This document shows positions 6,361 through 15,900 of a stretch of 21,475 nt of DNA, piece after piece. Position 1 is the first letter of the stretch. The number at the start of each line of letters is the position of its first letter. The position numbers and the translations under genes are program-made. The notes beneath the pieces were generated by a model. That model saw nothing but the letters and a program-made list of their open reading frames with translations. It was not told the origin of the DNA and did not search any database. Source of the stretch: CAYRMV01 sp964425255 (GTDB lineage Bacteria > Bacteroidota > Bacteroidia > Flavobacteriales_D > Crocinitomicaceae); assembly GCA_964425255.1 (NCBI GenBank), contig CAYRMV010000047.1, positions 1 through 21,475 of the forward strand, in the 5' to 3' direction.

Positions 6361-6437
6361 ATTTTTTAATCATTCCTCAACAATTGAGTCGAATAATCGA
6401 ATCTGCTTGCTTTATGTTGTTAACTTATGACCAACAA

Positions 6438-6445
6438 AAGAATTA
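6438..6445 (+). repeat. Target-site duplication, left copy (AAGAATTA)
   Basis: Eight bases identical to 6612-6619, directly abutting the left terminal inverted repeat of the MITE-like element. Confidence 0.7.
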
Positions 6446-6611
6446 AATGCATATCATTGACTTTACCAGTATTTTGTTATTTGAATCAAAAGTAATTGAT
6501 TTTCAGACTTCCCCCTTTGGAGGGGGATTGAGGGGGAGGATAACAAATTCTTCTTAAACACTGATAATCAATGTTATTATTAATTTACTGGTAAAGTTCA
6601 CGACAGGCATT
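6446..6611. mobile_element. MITE-like non-autonomous element, 166 bp
   Basis: Terminal inverted repeats of 26 bp (6446-6471 and 6586-6611) match at 21 of 26 positions, and the inner 12 bases (ACTTTACCAGTA) match perfectly. An exact 8-bp direct repeat AAGAATTA flanks both ends with no gap, as expected for a target-site duplication. The element is too short to encode a transposase and has no gene. Its interior holds the 44-bp GC-rich hairpin element (6497-6540). The 8-bp duplication limits the mobilising transposase to families that make 8-bp staggered cuts, but I cannot name one. Confidence 0.7.
6497..6540 (-). repeat. 44-bp dispersed GC-rich hairpin element, copy B
   Basis: In opposite orientation to copy A (2257-2300), with 38 of 44 positions identical. 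The stem is CCCCCT-CCAA-AGGGGG on the minus strand. It is located inside the MITE-like element. Confidence 0.7.
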
Positions 6612-6619
6612 AAGAATTA
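6612..6619 (+). repeat. Target-site duplication, right copy (AAGAATTA)
   Basis: Identical to 6438-6445 and directly adjacent to the right inverted repeat of the MITE-like element. Confidence 0.7.
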
Positions 6620-6637
6620 CTTTCTAGCTGTCAACTT

Positions 6638-6910
6638 TTAACTATTAACTATCAAACTTATCAGTTTACTTCCTGCTGTATTCCGAAAACACATTTCCAT
6701 CAAATCGTCGGGAACAAAGGAGCGATCTTTTTGGGTTAGATTCCATACCAAAGTAGGTTCAACCTGAAACGTATCGATAAAAAGGGAGTCGATTTGAAAA
6801 GTCGTAATCACCGGAAATTTTCCTTGAAAAGAACGAATATCTTGAGCAAAAACAAATGAGTTCACCAATAAAACAACCAATACAAATACCGCCCTTTTCA
6901 ATCCATTCAT
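6638..6910 (-). CDS. Small putative secreted protein, possibly truncated
   Basis: A 90-residue reading frame that begins with a convincing signal peptide: Lys/Arg-containing start, then hydrophobic AVFVLVVLLVNSFVFA and a likely cleavage before QDI. The mature part (about 68 residues) has alternating polar/hydrophobic strands and one Cys; no family was recognised. The last few codons (LISLIVNS) are encoded by the TCAACTATTAACT-type low-complexity repeat bordering the MITE-like insertion. The original C terminus may therefore be lost and the present stop accidental. It stands alone between repeat regions, with no clear promoter (TTAATTTG at 6941-6934 has one mismatch to TAnnTTTG). Confidence 0.5.
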   Translation of the reverse strand: MNGLKRAVFVLVVLLVNSFVFAQDIRSFQGKFPVITTFQIDSLFIDTFQVEPTLVWNLTQKDRSFVPDDLMEMCFRNTAGSKLISLIVNS

Positions 6911-6971
6911 TTTCTGTCTATTTCACTCCAGAACAAATTAACCATCCGCTTTTCCCTTACGAAGCATCGTG

Positions 6972-6991
6972 ACAAAACGAAGTTTTCGTCA
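6972..6991 (+). repeat. AAAAC-GAA-GTTTT dispersed repeat, copy 2
   Basis: Identical to 1856-1875 and 7008-7027. With copy 3 it forms a 36-bp tandem pair, each unit introduced by a CGAAG(C/T)A-type word and TGAC. Confidence 0.7.
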
Positions 6992-7007
6992 TCTGCGAAG
7001 TACCATG

Positions 7008-7027
7008 ACAAAACGAAGTTTTCGTCA
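7008..7027 (+). repeat. AAAAC-GAA-GTTTT dispersed repeat, copy 3
   Basis: Identical 20 bases to copies 1 and 2; it starts exactly 36 bases after copy 2. Confidence 0.7.
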
Positions 7028-7110
7028 CTGGGACTAATCTACTAACTGACTAACTAACTAAACGACTAACTGACTAGCTGACTAGCTGTCAACTTCTCCC
7101 TATCAACTAT
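7028..7110 (+). repeat. Degenerate GACTAACT/TCAACT short tandem repeat ending at the gap
   Basis: A run of 4-8 base words (ACTAACTG, ACTAGCTG, TCAACTAT). Its final 18 bases (7093-7110) are identical to the end of the tandem unit at 7359-7376, on the far side of the gap. Confidence 0.7.
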
Positions 7111-7210
7111 NNNNNNNNNNNNNNNNNNNNNNNNNNNNNNNNNNNNNNNNNNNNNNNNNNNNNNNNNNNNNNNNNNNNNNNNNNNNNNNNNNNNNNNNNN
7201 NNNNNNNNNN
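7111..7210. other. Scaffold gap (100 N)
   Basis: Exactly 100 unknown bases, a conventional placeholder length, so the true size is unknown. Both flanks are tandem-repeat sequence. Confidence 0.98.
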
Positions 7211-7500
7211 CAACTAAGTCCCTTTAATCCTCATTCTCAATCTGTTTCTCGCTCTATTTTATGAAGTCACCTCCCTAGCCCTCCTCAAGGAGGGAAAGAA
7301 CAAACCTAACTATCCACTTATCCCTATCAACTTCTTACTGTCTACTGTCAACTTTCTTCTTCTCCCTATCAACTATCAACTAAGTCCCTTTAATCCTCAT
7401 TCTCAATCTGTTTCTCGCTCTATTTTATGAACTCACCTCCCTAGCTCTCCTCAAGGAGGAAAAGAACAAACCTAGCTGTCCACTTTCTACTGTCAACTAT
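7211..7500 (+). repeat. 166-bp tandem repeat, about 1.7 copies visible
   Basis: Unit 1 begins at 7211 and unit 2 at 7377, both with CAACTAAGTCCCTTTAATCC. The first 110 bases align without gaps at an offset of 166 with about six differences; after that they diverge. Each unit carries a small hairpin (CCCTCCT-CA-AGGAGGG at 7279-7294; a weaker version at 7446-7459) preceded by CACCTCCCTAG. This layout resembles the 44-bp hairpin element. Confidence 0.85.
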
Positions 7501-7718
7501 GTACTTATTACTATCAACTAACCAACTAATTGACTAACCAAACCCATGCAGCTGGATTTCTGAAGGCTCCAGAAAACACGTTTAGAGTAGCTGTCTACCG
7601 TTGTAATCCACTGTTTGGAAAAATCCGCTTTTCGTTACCGAAATGTGGCCCGCCATTGGTTCAACAAGCATTCCCTTAGGGTCATAAATTGTTAAGCTTC
7701 AAAATATACTGCATGGGC

Positions 7719-7734
7719 TCCCGCCTAAGCGGGA
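7719..7734. repeat. Small GC-rich hairpin (TCCCGC-CTAA-GCGGGA)
   Basis: A perfect 6-bp stem with a four-base loop and no following T-run on either strand, so not an obvious terminator. Similar CCCGC/GCGGG hairpins occur as dispersed repeats in many bacteria. Confidence 0.4.
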
Positions 7735-7835
7735 TGGATGAACAACGACACCTATGTGCTTGCATCCTTGATACAAATTTATGAATCCGAACAATAAAAA
7801 AGAAACTTTAATTGATAAAAAGTAGGTTAAAATAA

Positions 7836-7868
7836 AAAGGCTGCCCAAATACGTATGAGACAGCCTTT
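7836..7868 (-). terminator. Rho-independent terminator downstream of accD
   Basis: On the minus strand AAAGGCTG (7868-7861) pairs perfectly with CAGCCTTT (7843-7836), an 8-bp stem with a 17-base loop, followed by TTATTTTAA. It begins 23 bases after the accD stop, so it ends the fba-accD transcript. Confidence 0.75.
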
Positions 7869-7891
7869 CCTATTTTCGTAGGAACTTAATC

Positions 7892-8740
7892 CTAATTTTT
7901 AAACAACTTCAATGAAAGAGCAAGTGTTTCTTTCAATTTAGGTCTCTCAACAATGTAATCAAGGAAACCGTGCTCCAACAAAAATTCAGAAGTTTGGAAT
8001 CCTTCAGGTAGATCGCGCCCAATGGTTTCTTTCACCACACGGGGTCCAGCAAAACCAATCAATGCTTTTGGTTCAGCAATGTTGATATCACCTAACATGG
8101 CAAATGAAGCAGTTACTCCACCTGTTGTTGGATCAGTCAAAAAAGAGATGTAAGGCAATTGCTTTTCGGCTAATTTCCCTAATTTCCCACTTACTTTAGC
8201 CATTTGCATCAACGAATAACCTGCTTCCATCATACGAGCACCTCCAGATTTGGAGATAATCATGAAAGGTGCATTTAATTCGATCGCTTTGTCAATTCCA
8301 CGTGCGATTTTCTCTCCCATGACAGCTCCCATGGAACCTCCAATAAAGTTGAAATCCATACAAGAAACAACAAAATCCATTCCGTCTAATTTTCCATGAG
8401 CTGAACGAACAGCATCTTTCAAACCAGTCGATTTTTGAGTTGCTTTTACACGATCTACATATTTTTTCGTGTCCGTAAACTCGAGTGGGTCACCTGAAGT
8501 AATGTCTGCAGCAATTTCGGTGTAAGCACCGTCGTCAAACAATATTTTGAAGTACTCTTCCGAACCAATACGGTCGTGGTGAGAACAGCGATCACACACA
8601 TAGAAATTCTTGATAAAATCTTCTTGTGTAAAAACAGTCTTACAATTGGAACATTTGTGCCACAATCCTTCTGGAGTTTCTTTTTTCTCCTTGGTGGACG
8701 TGGTAATTCCTTCTCTTTTTCTTTTAAACCAACTACTCAT
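7892..8740 (-). CDS. accD: Acetyl-CoA carboxylase carboxyltransferase subunit beta
   Basis: A 282-residue beta subunit of the carboxyltransferase part of acetyl-CoA carboxylase. With AccA it transfers the carboxyl group from carboxybiotin on AccB to acetyl-CoA, making malonyl-CoA for fatty-acid synthesis. The N-terminal four-cysteine zinc ribbon is complete (Cys30, Cys33, Cys49, Cys52). The crotonase-like core shows FNFIGGSMGAVMGEKI, ISKSGGARMMEAGYSLMQMA and DPTTGGVTASFAMLGD. Length is normal for AccD. It starts 25 bases after the fba stop on the same strand and has its own downstream terminator, so the two genes probably form one transcript. This links glycolysis and lipid synthesis by position only. 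Confidence 0.96.
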   Translation of the reverse strand: MSSWFKRKREGITTSTKEKKETPEGLWHKCSNCKTVFTQEDFIKNFYVCDRCSHHDRIGSEEYFKILFDDGAYTEIAADITSGDPLEFTDTKKYVDRVKATQKSTGLKDAVRSAHGKLDGMDFVVSCMDFNFIGGSMGAVMGEKIARGIDKAIELNAPFMIISKSGGARMMEAGYSLMQMAKVSGKLGKLAEKQLPYISFLTDPTTGGVTASFAMLGDINIAEPKALIGFAGPRVVKETIGRDLPEGFQTSEFLLEHGFLDYIVERPKLKETLALSLKLFKN

Positions 8741-8765
8741 TTCTTATTATTTGGTCAATACTCTG

Positions 8766-9833
8766 TTACAAAGTATGAACATTATTCAAATCTGCGAATG
8801 CTTGTTCTAATCGTTTGATGAATGTCAATTCACCTTCACGAATCCATTTGCGTGGGTCGTAGTGTTTTTTATTGGGTTGATCGTCTCCTTCTGGATTTCC
8901 GATTTGTGTGCGCAAATAATCCATTTTTGAAGAAACGTAATCTCTTACTCCTTCTGTGTAAGCGAATTGCAAATCGGTGTCGATATTCATTTTGATAACA
9001 CCGTATCCAATTGCTTCGCGAATTTCTTCCAACGAAGATCCTGATCCGCCATGAAATACAAAATCAACTGGATTGGCACCTGTTTGGTATTTTTGCTGAA
9101 TGTATTCTTGCGAATTTTTCAAGATAATCGGCTGCAATTTTACATTTCCTGGTTTATAAACCCCATGAACATTACCAAAAGCAGCTGCAACAGTGAATTT
9201 ATCCGAAATTTTCATCAATTCTTCGTAAGCATACGCTACTTCTTCCGGTTGCGTGTATAATTTAGATGAATCAACATCAGAATTATCAACTCCGTCTTCT
9301 TCACCACCTGTAATTCCTAACTCAATTTCTAATGTCATGCCAATTTTTGACATGCGAGCTAAGTATTTTTTACATAATTCGATGTTTTCCTCTAAAGGTT
9401 CTTCCGAAAGATCAATCATGTGCGAACTATACAATGGTTTTCCTGTTTGCGCAAAATGAGCTTCGCTTGCATCCAACAAACCATCAATCCATGGCAATAA
9501 ATTTTTAGCACAATGGTCGGTATGTAAAATCACTGTGGCACCATACAACTCAGCTAGTTTGTGAACATGCAAAGCCCCCGTAATAGAACCTGCAATGGCA
9601 GCACGTTGGTCTTCATTCGAAAGTCCTTTACCAGCATTAAAAAGTGCACCTCCATTCGAAAACTGAATGATGACAGGCGCGTTCAATTTTGCCGCAGTCT
9701 CCATCACAGCATTAACAGTACTTGAACTTGTTACATTCACAGCAGGTAATGCAAATCCTTTCTCTTTTGCATACTTGAATATTGCTTGAACCTCATCTCC
9801 GGAAGCTACACCCGGTTTAATGTTGTGCGCCAT
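8766..9833 (-). CDS. fbaA: Class II fructose-bisphosphate aldolase
   Basis: A 355-residue zinc-dependent aldolase that interconverts fructose 1,6-bisphosphate with dihydroxyacetone phosphate and glyceraldehyde 3-phosphate. The FbaA-type (class IIA) motifs are complete: ILHTDHCAKNLLPW with catalytic Asp106 and zinc ligand His107, YSSHMIDLSEEPLEENI, ELGITGGEEDGVD, NVHGVY with zinc ligand His223, FHGGSGSS with zinc ligand His261, and the phosphate-binding MNIDTDLQ segment. Length is close to the E. coli enzyme. The ATG start at 9833 gives the usual MAHNIKPGV-type N terminus. It is first in the transcript with accD, about 26 bases downstream of the predicted transcription start. Confidence 0.96.
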   Translation of the reverse strand: MAHNIKPGVASGDEVQAIFKYAKEKGFALPAVNVTSSSTVNAVMETAAKLNAPVIIQFSNGGALFNAGKGLSNEDQRAAIAGSITGALHVHKLAELYGATVILHTDHCAKNLLPWIDGLLDASEAHFAQTGKPLYSSHMIDLSEEPLEENIELCKKYLARMSKIGMTLEIELGITGGEEDGVDNSDVDSSKLYTQPEEVAYAYEELMKISDKFTVAAAFGNVHGVYKPGNVKLQPIILKNSQEYIQQKYQTGANPVDFVFHGGSGSSLEEIREAIGYGVIKMNIDTDLQFAYTEGVRDYVSSKMDYLRTQIGNPEGDDQPNKKHYDPRKWIREGELTFIKRLEQAFADLNNVHTL

Positions 9834-9864
9834 TATTTTTCAGTTTTAAGTATTTAATTGGCGA

Positions 9865-9872
9865 CAAATGTA
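9865..9872 (-). promoter_or_regulatory. -7 element of the fba-accD operon
   Basis: On the minus strand TACATTTG fits TAnnTTTG exactly. Predicted transcription starts at about 9859, leaving a leader of about 26 bases. No strong -33 TTG was seen at the usual spacing. Confidence 0.55.
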
Positions 9873-9947
9873 CGAAATATATTCAGTCGAAAAAACTTTC
9901 GCTGGGAACATTGCTTTCACCAAAAATGGGTAGGACAAGGAAGAAAA

Positions 9948-12900
9948 TCAATTTTTAGATTCTTCTGATTCTAAAAGGTAAGGATAGACTTTCACAGAAA
10001 ACCCAAATCGCTCTAAACGAACACGGTACCATTCCATCAAATCATTCGATGGAATTTCAAAACGAACGTGATATCCATCTTCTGCTTTCCAAATTTCCCT
10101 TTTTACAGCTAAGCGAATGAACCAATCCATGAAATCACCTTCAAACTGATTCGCTGCGATAATCCCTTCCACTTTGAATTGATGCAAATGGAACTGCGTT
10201 TGACGATCCTCGATGTAAATGGTGTCAATTTCATTGCGATAAAAATAAACTTCTGGAATGTAATCTTCGTTTTTATACACCATAGAATACACGTGTTTTG
10301 CCGTTTCATCGTAATAGAAAAACCCTTTTTGATTGACTCTCCTTAGGAGTTCAAGTGGGTATTTTTCAAATTTACTTTTAGATATAAAATAGACCGCTTT
10401 TTCAGCTTGTTGAAGTGGTTCTGATAGGATCTCATTGAATGAAACAGCATCCTTTGGATTAGATGTTGACGCATAATCGGTTGTGTTTTTCGCCAGTTCA
10501 TTGGAAGGATTTTCATTCGTTTTGTTTGATTTTACTGCTGTAACATCTATTACTGAATTTCCTTTTTCTGCTAAAATTTGTTGCGCTTCTGCTAAAGTAA
10601 TGCGCTCCCCTCGAAAATACGCTGTAATAAAAGCATCTTTCACTCCTTTGTTTACTGCTTCATTTCTTTTTGGTTTCGCATCTTCAATGCTTGCAAAAAC
10701 ACCCGATGAATAACGAATTTGACCGTTTGCAAGTCGTTTGGTCACAAGTGGCGTAATATTTTTCACTGTTTCTGCTGACACGGGCTTGTTATACACTCCG
10801 ATTTGAACAGTAAAAAACAAACCTTGCTTAGATTCTGCTGTTTCTGCTTTTGCTGCACCTGGCGCTTGGTTGTAACTTAGTTCATCCCGTTTCAACATTA
10901 CGCGTTTGGTTGTATCATCCAACAATGCTTTCGCCGTGTTTTCTTTTAGCTCAATCATCAATTCATCTACTCCTTTTGGCAAACAAAGTCCCGCTAATTC
11001 CAAACGACGAGCTTCGTCCATTGAAATTCTTTTCCCATCACAATATGCAACAGGGAAAGCATCGCCATAACCGATTCCACGAATTGTTTTTTGAGCATCG
11101 AGTACTGATTTTCGATTCGTAAAGAAACCTGCCATATAACGTGTAATTCCGCTAGGTAGTTTTTCGCCCGATACAGGTGTGAATTCATTGAATCTTTCTT
11201 CTGGAATAGGCTTGGAGAATGCCCCGACTTGTACACGATACACCAAACCAGATGGCACTTCTGCCTCTAATGGAATTTCTATTCTCTTTGTTGTTTCCGA
11301 AGGATTTTCAACTAAAGCAAATCCATCGGTTGGCAATGCTACCATGGAAGCAGCAACAAACAACGGTGCAATCGGGTCGACACCTCTTAATACCAAATTT
11401 TGCATCATCATCATCTCCAGTTTATCGACCTCCCCAGAATGAATTGCCGATAGTTCTTCTTCTGTTTTTCCCCAAACAACTAGTTCCGATTTCAACTTTT
11501 GTTCAAGCAAAGCAATTTCTTCAGTTTTTTGAAGTAGTAGCAATCGCTGATCTTCTTTAGTTGATAACGAAGATTGAATGATTGAATCCAATTGAACTCG
11601 CTTCGTTTCCAGCTGTTTTCTTGTTGAATTTACGGAATTTTCCGCTGTTTTGTTGCGTTGAAAAGCAGAAAAATACGTTTTATATTTTTCACTTGTCGCT
11701 AACTCTTGTTCTTGTTGAAAGGTAACTTCCTGATTGATTGATGCTTTATCAACTACTTGATTGGATACTTTTTTTCTATTTTCTTGTTCTTTTTGAATCG
11801 TTTCTTGCTTGTTTTCGATTGAATAAAGCTGATTTTCCTTTTCTTCTATGGCTTTTTGAATCGCTACAAGCTCTTTTTTTGGAGCAATCTCCAACTCCGC
11901 TTTTAAATTCGAAATTTCAGCTTGTATTTGGTTTTTCTGTTCAGAAAGTTGTCTCGATTCTTGGCGCAAAACTGTTTCTGATTTCCATGTAATTGGATCT
12001 ACTTGCTTTTCCGCAGCCAAAGTTTCAACCAAAATCTTACGTTCAAACTCGTTGACTTCTTCCACCCATTTTTCTTGCTCCGTTCTCAGCTTTTCCCACT
12101 CCACAAAAGCAGTAGCACTGTTTTTATTTTTTTGCAATGCTACTTGTTGATCTTGGATGTTTTGCTGTTTTTCAATCAAGCGTTGTTTTTCAGTTAGAAA
12201 TTCAGGATTTTCAACAGTAATCGATCCAAGCAACTTTCGTTTTTGATCAAATAACACTTGATTTTCGGCTACTTGATCTTGCAGTAGTTTCACTTTCTCT
12301 TCGTTAACTTCACGCTGTTTTACTTGAATCTGTTTCTCAATCGCTTTTCGTTCAGAGGGAGCAGATTCATCCCGTTTTTCTATCAACTCAGCCAGTTCAA
12401 CTTCTTTGGTAAGTGATTTAGGCGCCGTTTCAGGACCCGTAACCACACGACTATCCTCGTTTGATTCATTTGTTTCAACCAATTGATTCCCGGGTTCTTC
12501 TATGTTCTCAATTCCTTTTTGTTTTTGTTGTTGGAATTGCGCTTCCCTTTCTTTGGATGCCTCAAGTAATTCAGCTAATACTTCCGATTCAGCATGCAAC
12601 TCTGGTTTGTCGCTTTTTGCTGTTATTTTTTCATTCGAACTAATTTTAGCAGAAAGTTTTGTTTGTAATGCTTGTTCTCGTTGAATCAACGCATCAACTT
12701 GGTTTGGAGCAGTTTTTTGTATATCTGATTGATATGTTTTGTCGATTTTAACCAATAATTGATTCGGTTCAATCTCCGTTTTCAATTGATTTAACTGCAT
12801 TTGTTTCACTTCAGCTAACTCAGCGTCATTTGCTTCTTTCAATGCAAGAATCTGCTCTTTCTCTTGAACCAAAACAGCATTACTTGCTTGCTTTTCAATT

Positions 12901-15900
12901 TCTTTCTGAACTAAAACCAATGCTTTGTCAATTTCTACAGAAAACGCTTGCTTTTCTTTTATTTTTTGCGTCAAAGCCTCCGATTCACTAAATGTTTCTT
13001 TGGATTGCGTTTTTGCTTCAAGTTGTTTTTTCTTTTCTTCTAATGCCGTTATTCGGTCGGATTTTTCTGTTGAAACAGGCTGATTATTGACCACATTTTC
13101 CGATGACCCCTCTTTCCATTCTATCTGTTCAACTTCCTTTTTAAACGTTTCCCATTCTTTCTTTTTACTAGCTAACTCCTTGTCTTTAGGAGTTTCCTTA
13201 ATAAGTGTATTCAGTTCATTAATTTCCACGTTTGCTTCTTCGAGCCAAGCATTTTTTTGCTCATCGAGTTTTTCTTTCGTTTCAAACTGATTAACACCAT
13301 TCACAGGTTCCAAATTCTTATTCGGAACTTGTTTCGCCAAAAGCTGATTCTTCTTTTCCGCAACTAGATCAATTGAATTTGTCGGTTTTGTTGTAGAACT
13401 AATTTCACTTATTTCTTCTTTCCACTTCGTCCAATTTTGCTTACTTACTTGCAACTCATTGTTCGTCGGTTGCTTTTGTAACAGTTCATCTAATTTAGCA
13501 AGTTGACTATCCGCTAATTGAACATACTTTTTACTTTCTTCAATTCGCTCAGCATCCGTTAAATCGGCAGCTTGATTTTTCCACGATTCAATCGAAATCG
13601 GTTTTTCGGTTGCTAAAACTGCTGATTTTTGATTTTCAAAACTTTCATTTTCCGCAATTTCAGGGGAAGTTTCAACCAGATTCACTTGGTTTTTTTCTGC
13701 CCAATTTTCAAGTTCATTTAAGCGTTTGTCCGACTCAGCTTGTTCTGCGCGTAAAGCGAAGCGTTGATCGTCCGAAAAAGCGGGATTATTCGTTGCTTCG
13801 TCTATTTTGGATTGAATCAAATCTGCCCATTCTTGTTCTAATTCATACGTTTTTATTTTCTTTTCTGCATCTGACAACTGCTTGTCTGCTTGTACTTCAT
13901 CTCGTTTTTGATTCCATGAATTTCGCTCCGAAACCAACTCCTTTATTTCTGTTGTTGGTTCGCTTTCTTTCAAGGTCGCCAACTCATTGGAAATGTAATT
14001 TTGTAAGGTATTGAAATTCGGATTTTGTGTTTCCGCTAATTTTCCTTTCGCTTGCTCAGATGAAACAGCAGCCCCGCTCAAGGCCAATCGCTGAATGGCT
14101 TGCTCTTCGTTCAATCGATTTTCCAATTGACGTATCTCATTGGAAATTGCTTCTGCTTTGCTGTCTAATCGGGCCAATTCTTGATTGACAATCGTCCACT
14201 CATTGCGTTTGGAAGCAATTTGTCGTTCAAGCGCTTCTTTGTCTTTCGGTTTGGCAACATTCAACTTTCCTTCCAAATCCGCAATTTCTGCTTTAATTTG
14301 TTTAATTGACTGATTGTATTCTGTTCGTTGTGGTTGGATCGAACTCAGTTGTTTCTTCTTTTCAAGCAATTGATTGGTTAACTGGACAGTGGCATTGGCA
14401 GAACCTTCTTGGTGAATTTCAATCAATTTTTGTTCGTGATCCTTAATCACGGTAATAATTTGTTCAGAAGTCACTTCCGCAGGTAATTCACTCACCGATT
14501 GATGAACTGCTGCCGTTGCATTCATTTTAACTTTCGTTTCCGATGCAATTGTCGACAGTGAATCCGCGTATGCAATCAAATGATTCGATTTAGCTCTTTT
14601 TGAATTGATTTCATCGATTTTTTGTGCTGCTTCTTCTAAATATTCCTTTTTAACTTTGGGGTCATTTTCAGTAGTAGCTTTGGAACTCAAAAGCTGAACT
14701 TCTGCTTGAATTTTTAAAATTTCACCTGCATTTTTGGAAACTTCTTGCCAGATTTTCTGTTGATTTGTTTGTATATCATGTAATTTTTCTTGGTCTTTGC
14801 TCACCAATTCAATTAATTTGTCTTTGATTTCTTGCGGAGACAAATCTTCCAAATCTAATTTTTTAAGCTGATCTTGAATAGCAAGCAATGCTTCTCCCGT
14901 TTCGGTTGAATAAAATTCATTTGTCGGTTCAAGGGTTGCTTGTTTTCGAATAACTTCTGCATACAACCGTTGAATTTCATTCGGATCTTCCGAGAAGCGA
15001 TTTTCTACTTGTACATCCTCTACTCCGTTGTATTCTGACTGTGTTATCGTTTGAATGAATGGTTTGAAAGTCGGTTGATTGGGAATATCAATTTTCGAAA
15101 TGAACGGCTCTTTACTCGATTCAGTTTGAATTCGCAGTTCATACTTGCCGTTTTTAGGTAAAATAATGGTATAATTTCCAGAAACGTCTGGTTCATAGGT
15201 TCCTAAACTTTTTCGAGAAACAGGATCAACCAATTCGATCGAACGAACAGCATCTACATTCCCTTTCACTTTCCCTTGAATCGCAAAATAGCGATTGGGA
15301 TTGTTTTTTATTTTGACTTTATAAATGTGAATTTTCCCATTTTGTGCTTGACGGGAAGATGAAAAATAAGCATATTCTCCTAATGTATCAGGAATAAATA
15401 AAAAGTCATCATCTGGTGAAGAAATAGGGAAATCAAGGTTTTCAACTGTTCCAGCTTCATTCGTTGTTGGATCATATTTGCAACGAAACAAATCATATCC
15501 TCCCATGGAATTATGGCCTTCCGATGCAAAGTACAAATACCCTGTTTTACTGTCGAAGTAAGGATAATTTTCATTTCGAGCCGTATTAATTTGTGAGGGA
15601 AGCTGAACTGCATCCATCCAAGTGCCATCGGGTTTTCGCTGACGAATACACAAATCCAAACCATTGCTTTCCACTTGACCATAACTTGCATAGAATACAA
15701 ATTTGGGTTTCGCTGGAAAATACATGATCGGCGTGTGCTTGTTTTTTTTGTCTTCCTTGGTTTGATAATTCGCAGCAACTACAATGTCACCACCAACGTT
15801 ATCCAAAGAATATTGTCTAAAAAAAGCATTTTTATCGGTAGCAACCTTTTGAAATACAATCAATTCATTAAAAGAAGATAGCAAACCAACTCCATCTTTG

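Larger units (their letters stand above)
6253..6637. other. Gene-free intergenic region with two repeat elements
   Basis: No gene. It contains a structured element at 6270-6360 and a MITE-like insertion at 6446-6611, which itself carries a copy of the 44-bp hairpin element. TCAACT-type low-complexity sequence begins at about 6625 and continues into the end of the small ORF at 6638-6910. Confidence 0.7.
6911..7891. other. Gene-free repeat region with assembly gap
   Basis: Nearly 1 kb without a credible gene: two AAAAC/GTTTT elements, degenerate GACTAACT-type repeats, a 100-N gap, a 166-bp tandem repeat, about 300 bases of unassigned sequence (roughly 7540-7830) with one small hairpin, and the accD terminator. 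On the minus strand at about 7701-7588 there is a 38-codon stop-to-stop frame with ordinary amino-acid composition (it includes YDPKGMLVEPMAGHISV). It is too short to call and may be a gene remnant. Confidence 0.6.

Noticed and set aside
7588..7701. 38-codon minus-strand frame as a gene fragment
   Set aside because: It is bounded by stops on both sides, has no recognised homology and is too short to separate from chance; mentioned only in the region note.
7719..7734. Terminator at the CCCGC/GCGGG hairpin
   Set aside because: There is no T-run after the stem on either strand and no gene ends nearby; the accD terminator is at 7836-7868.
11738..14014. Plus-strand frames opposite the giant protein (Leu/Phe-rich)
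   Set aside because: They are complements of Lys/Glu/Gln-rich codons of the real minus-strand gene, which mimic hydrophobic proteins.
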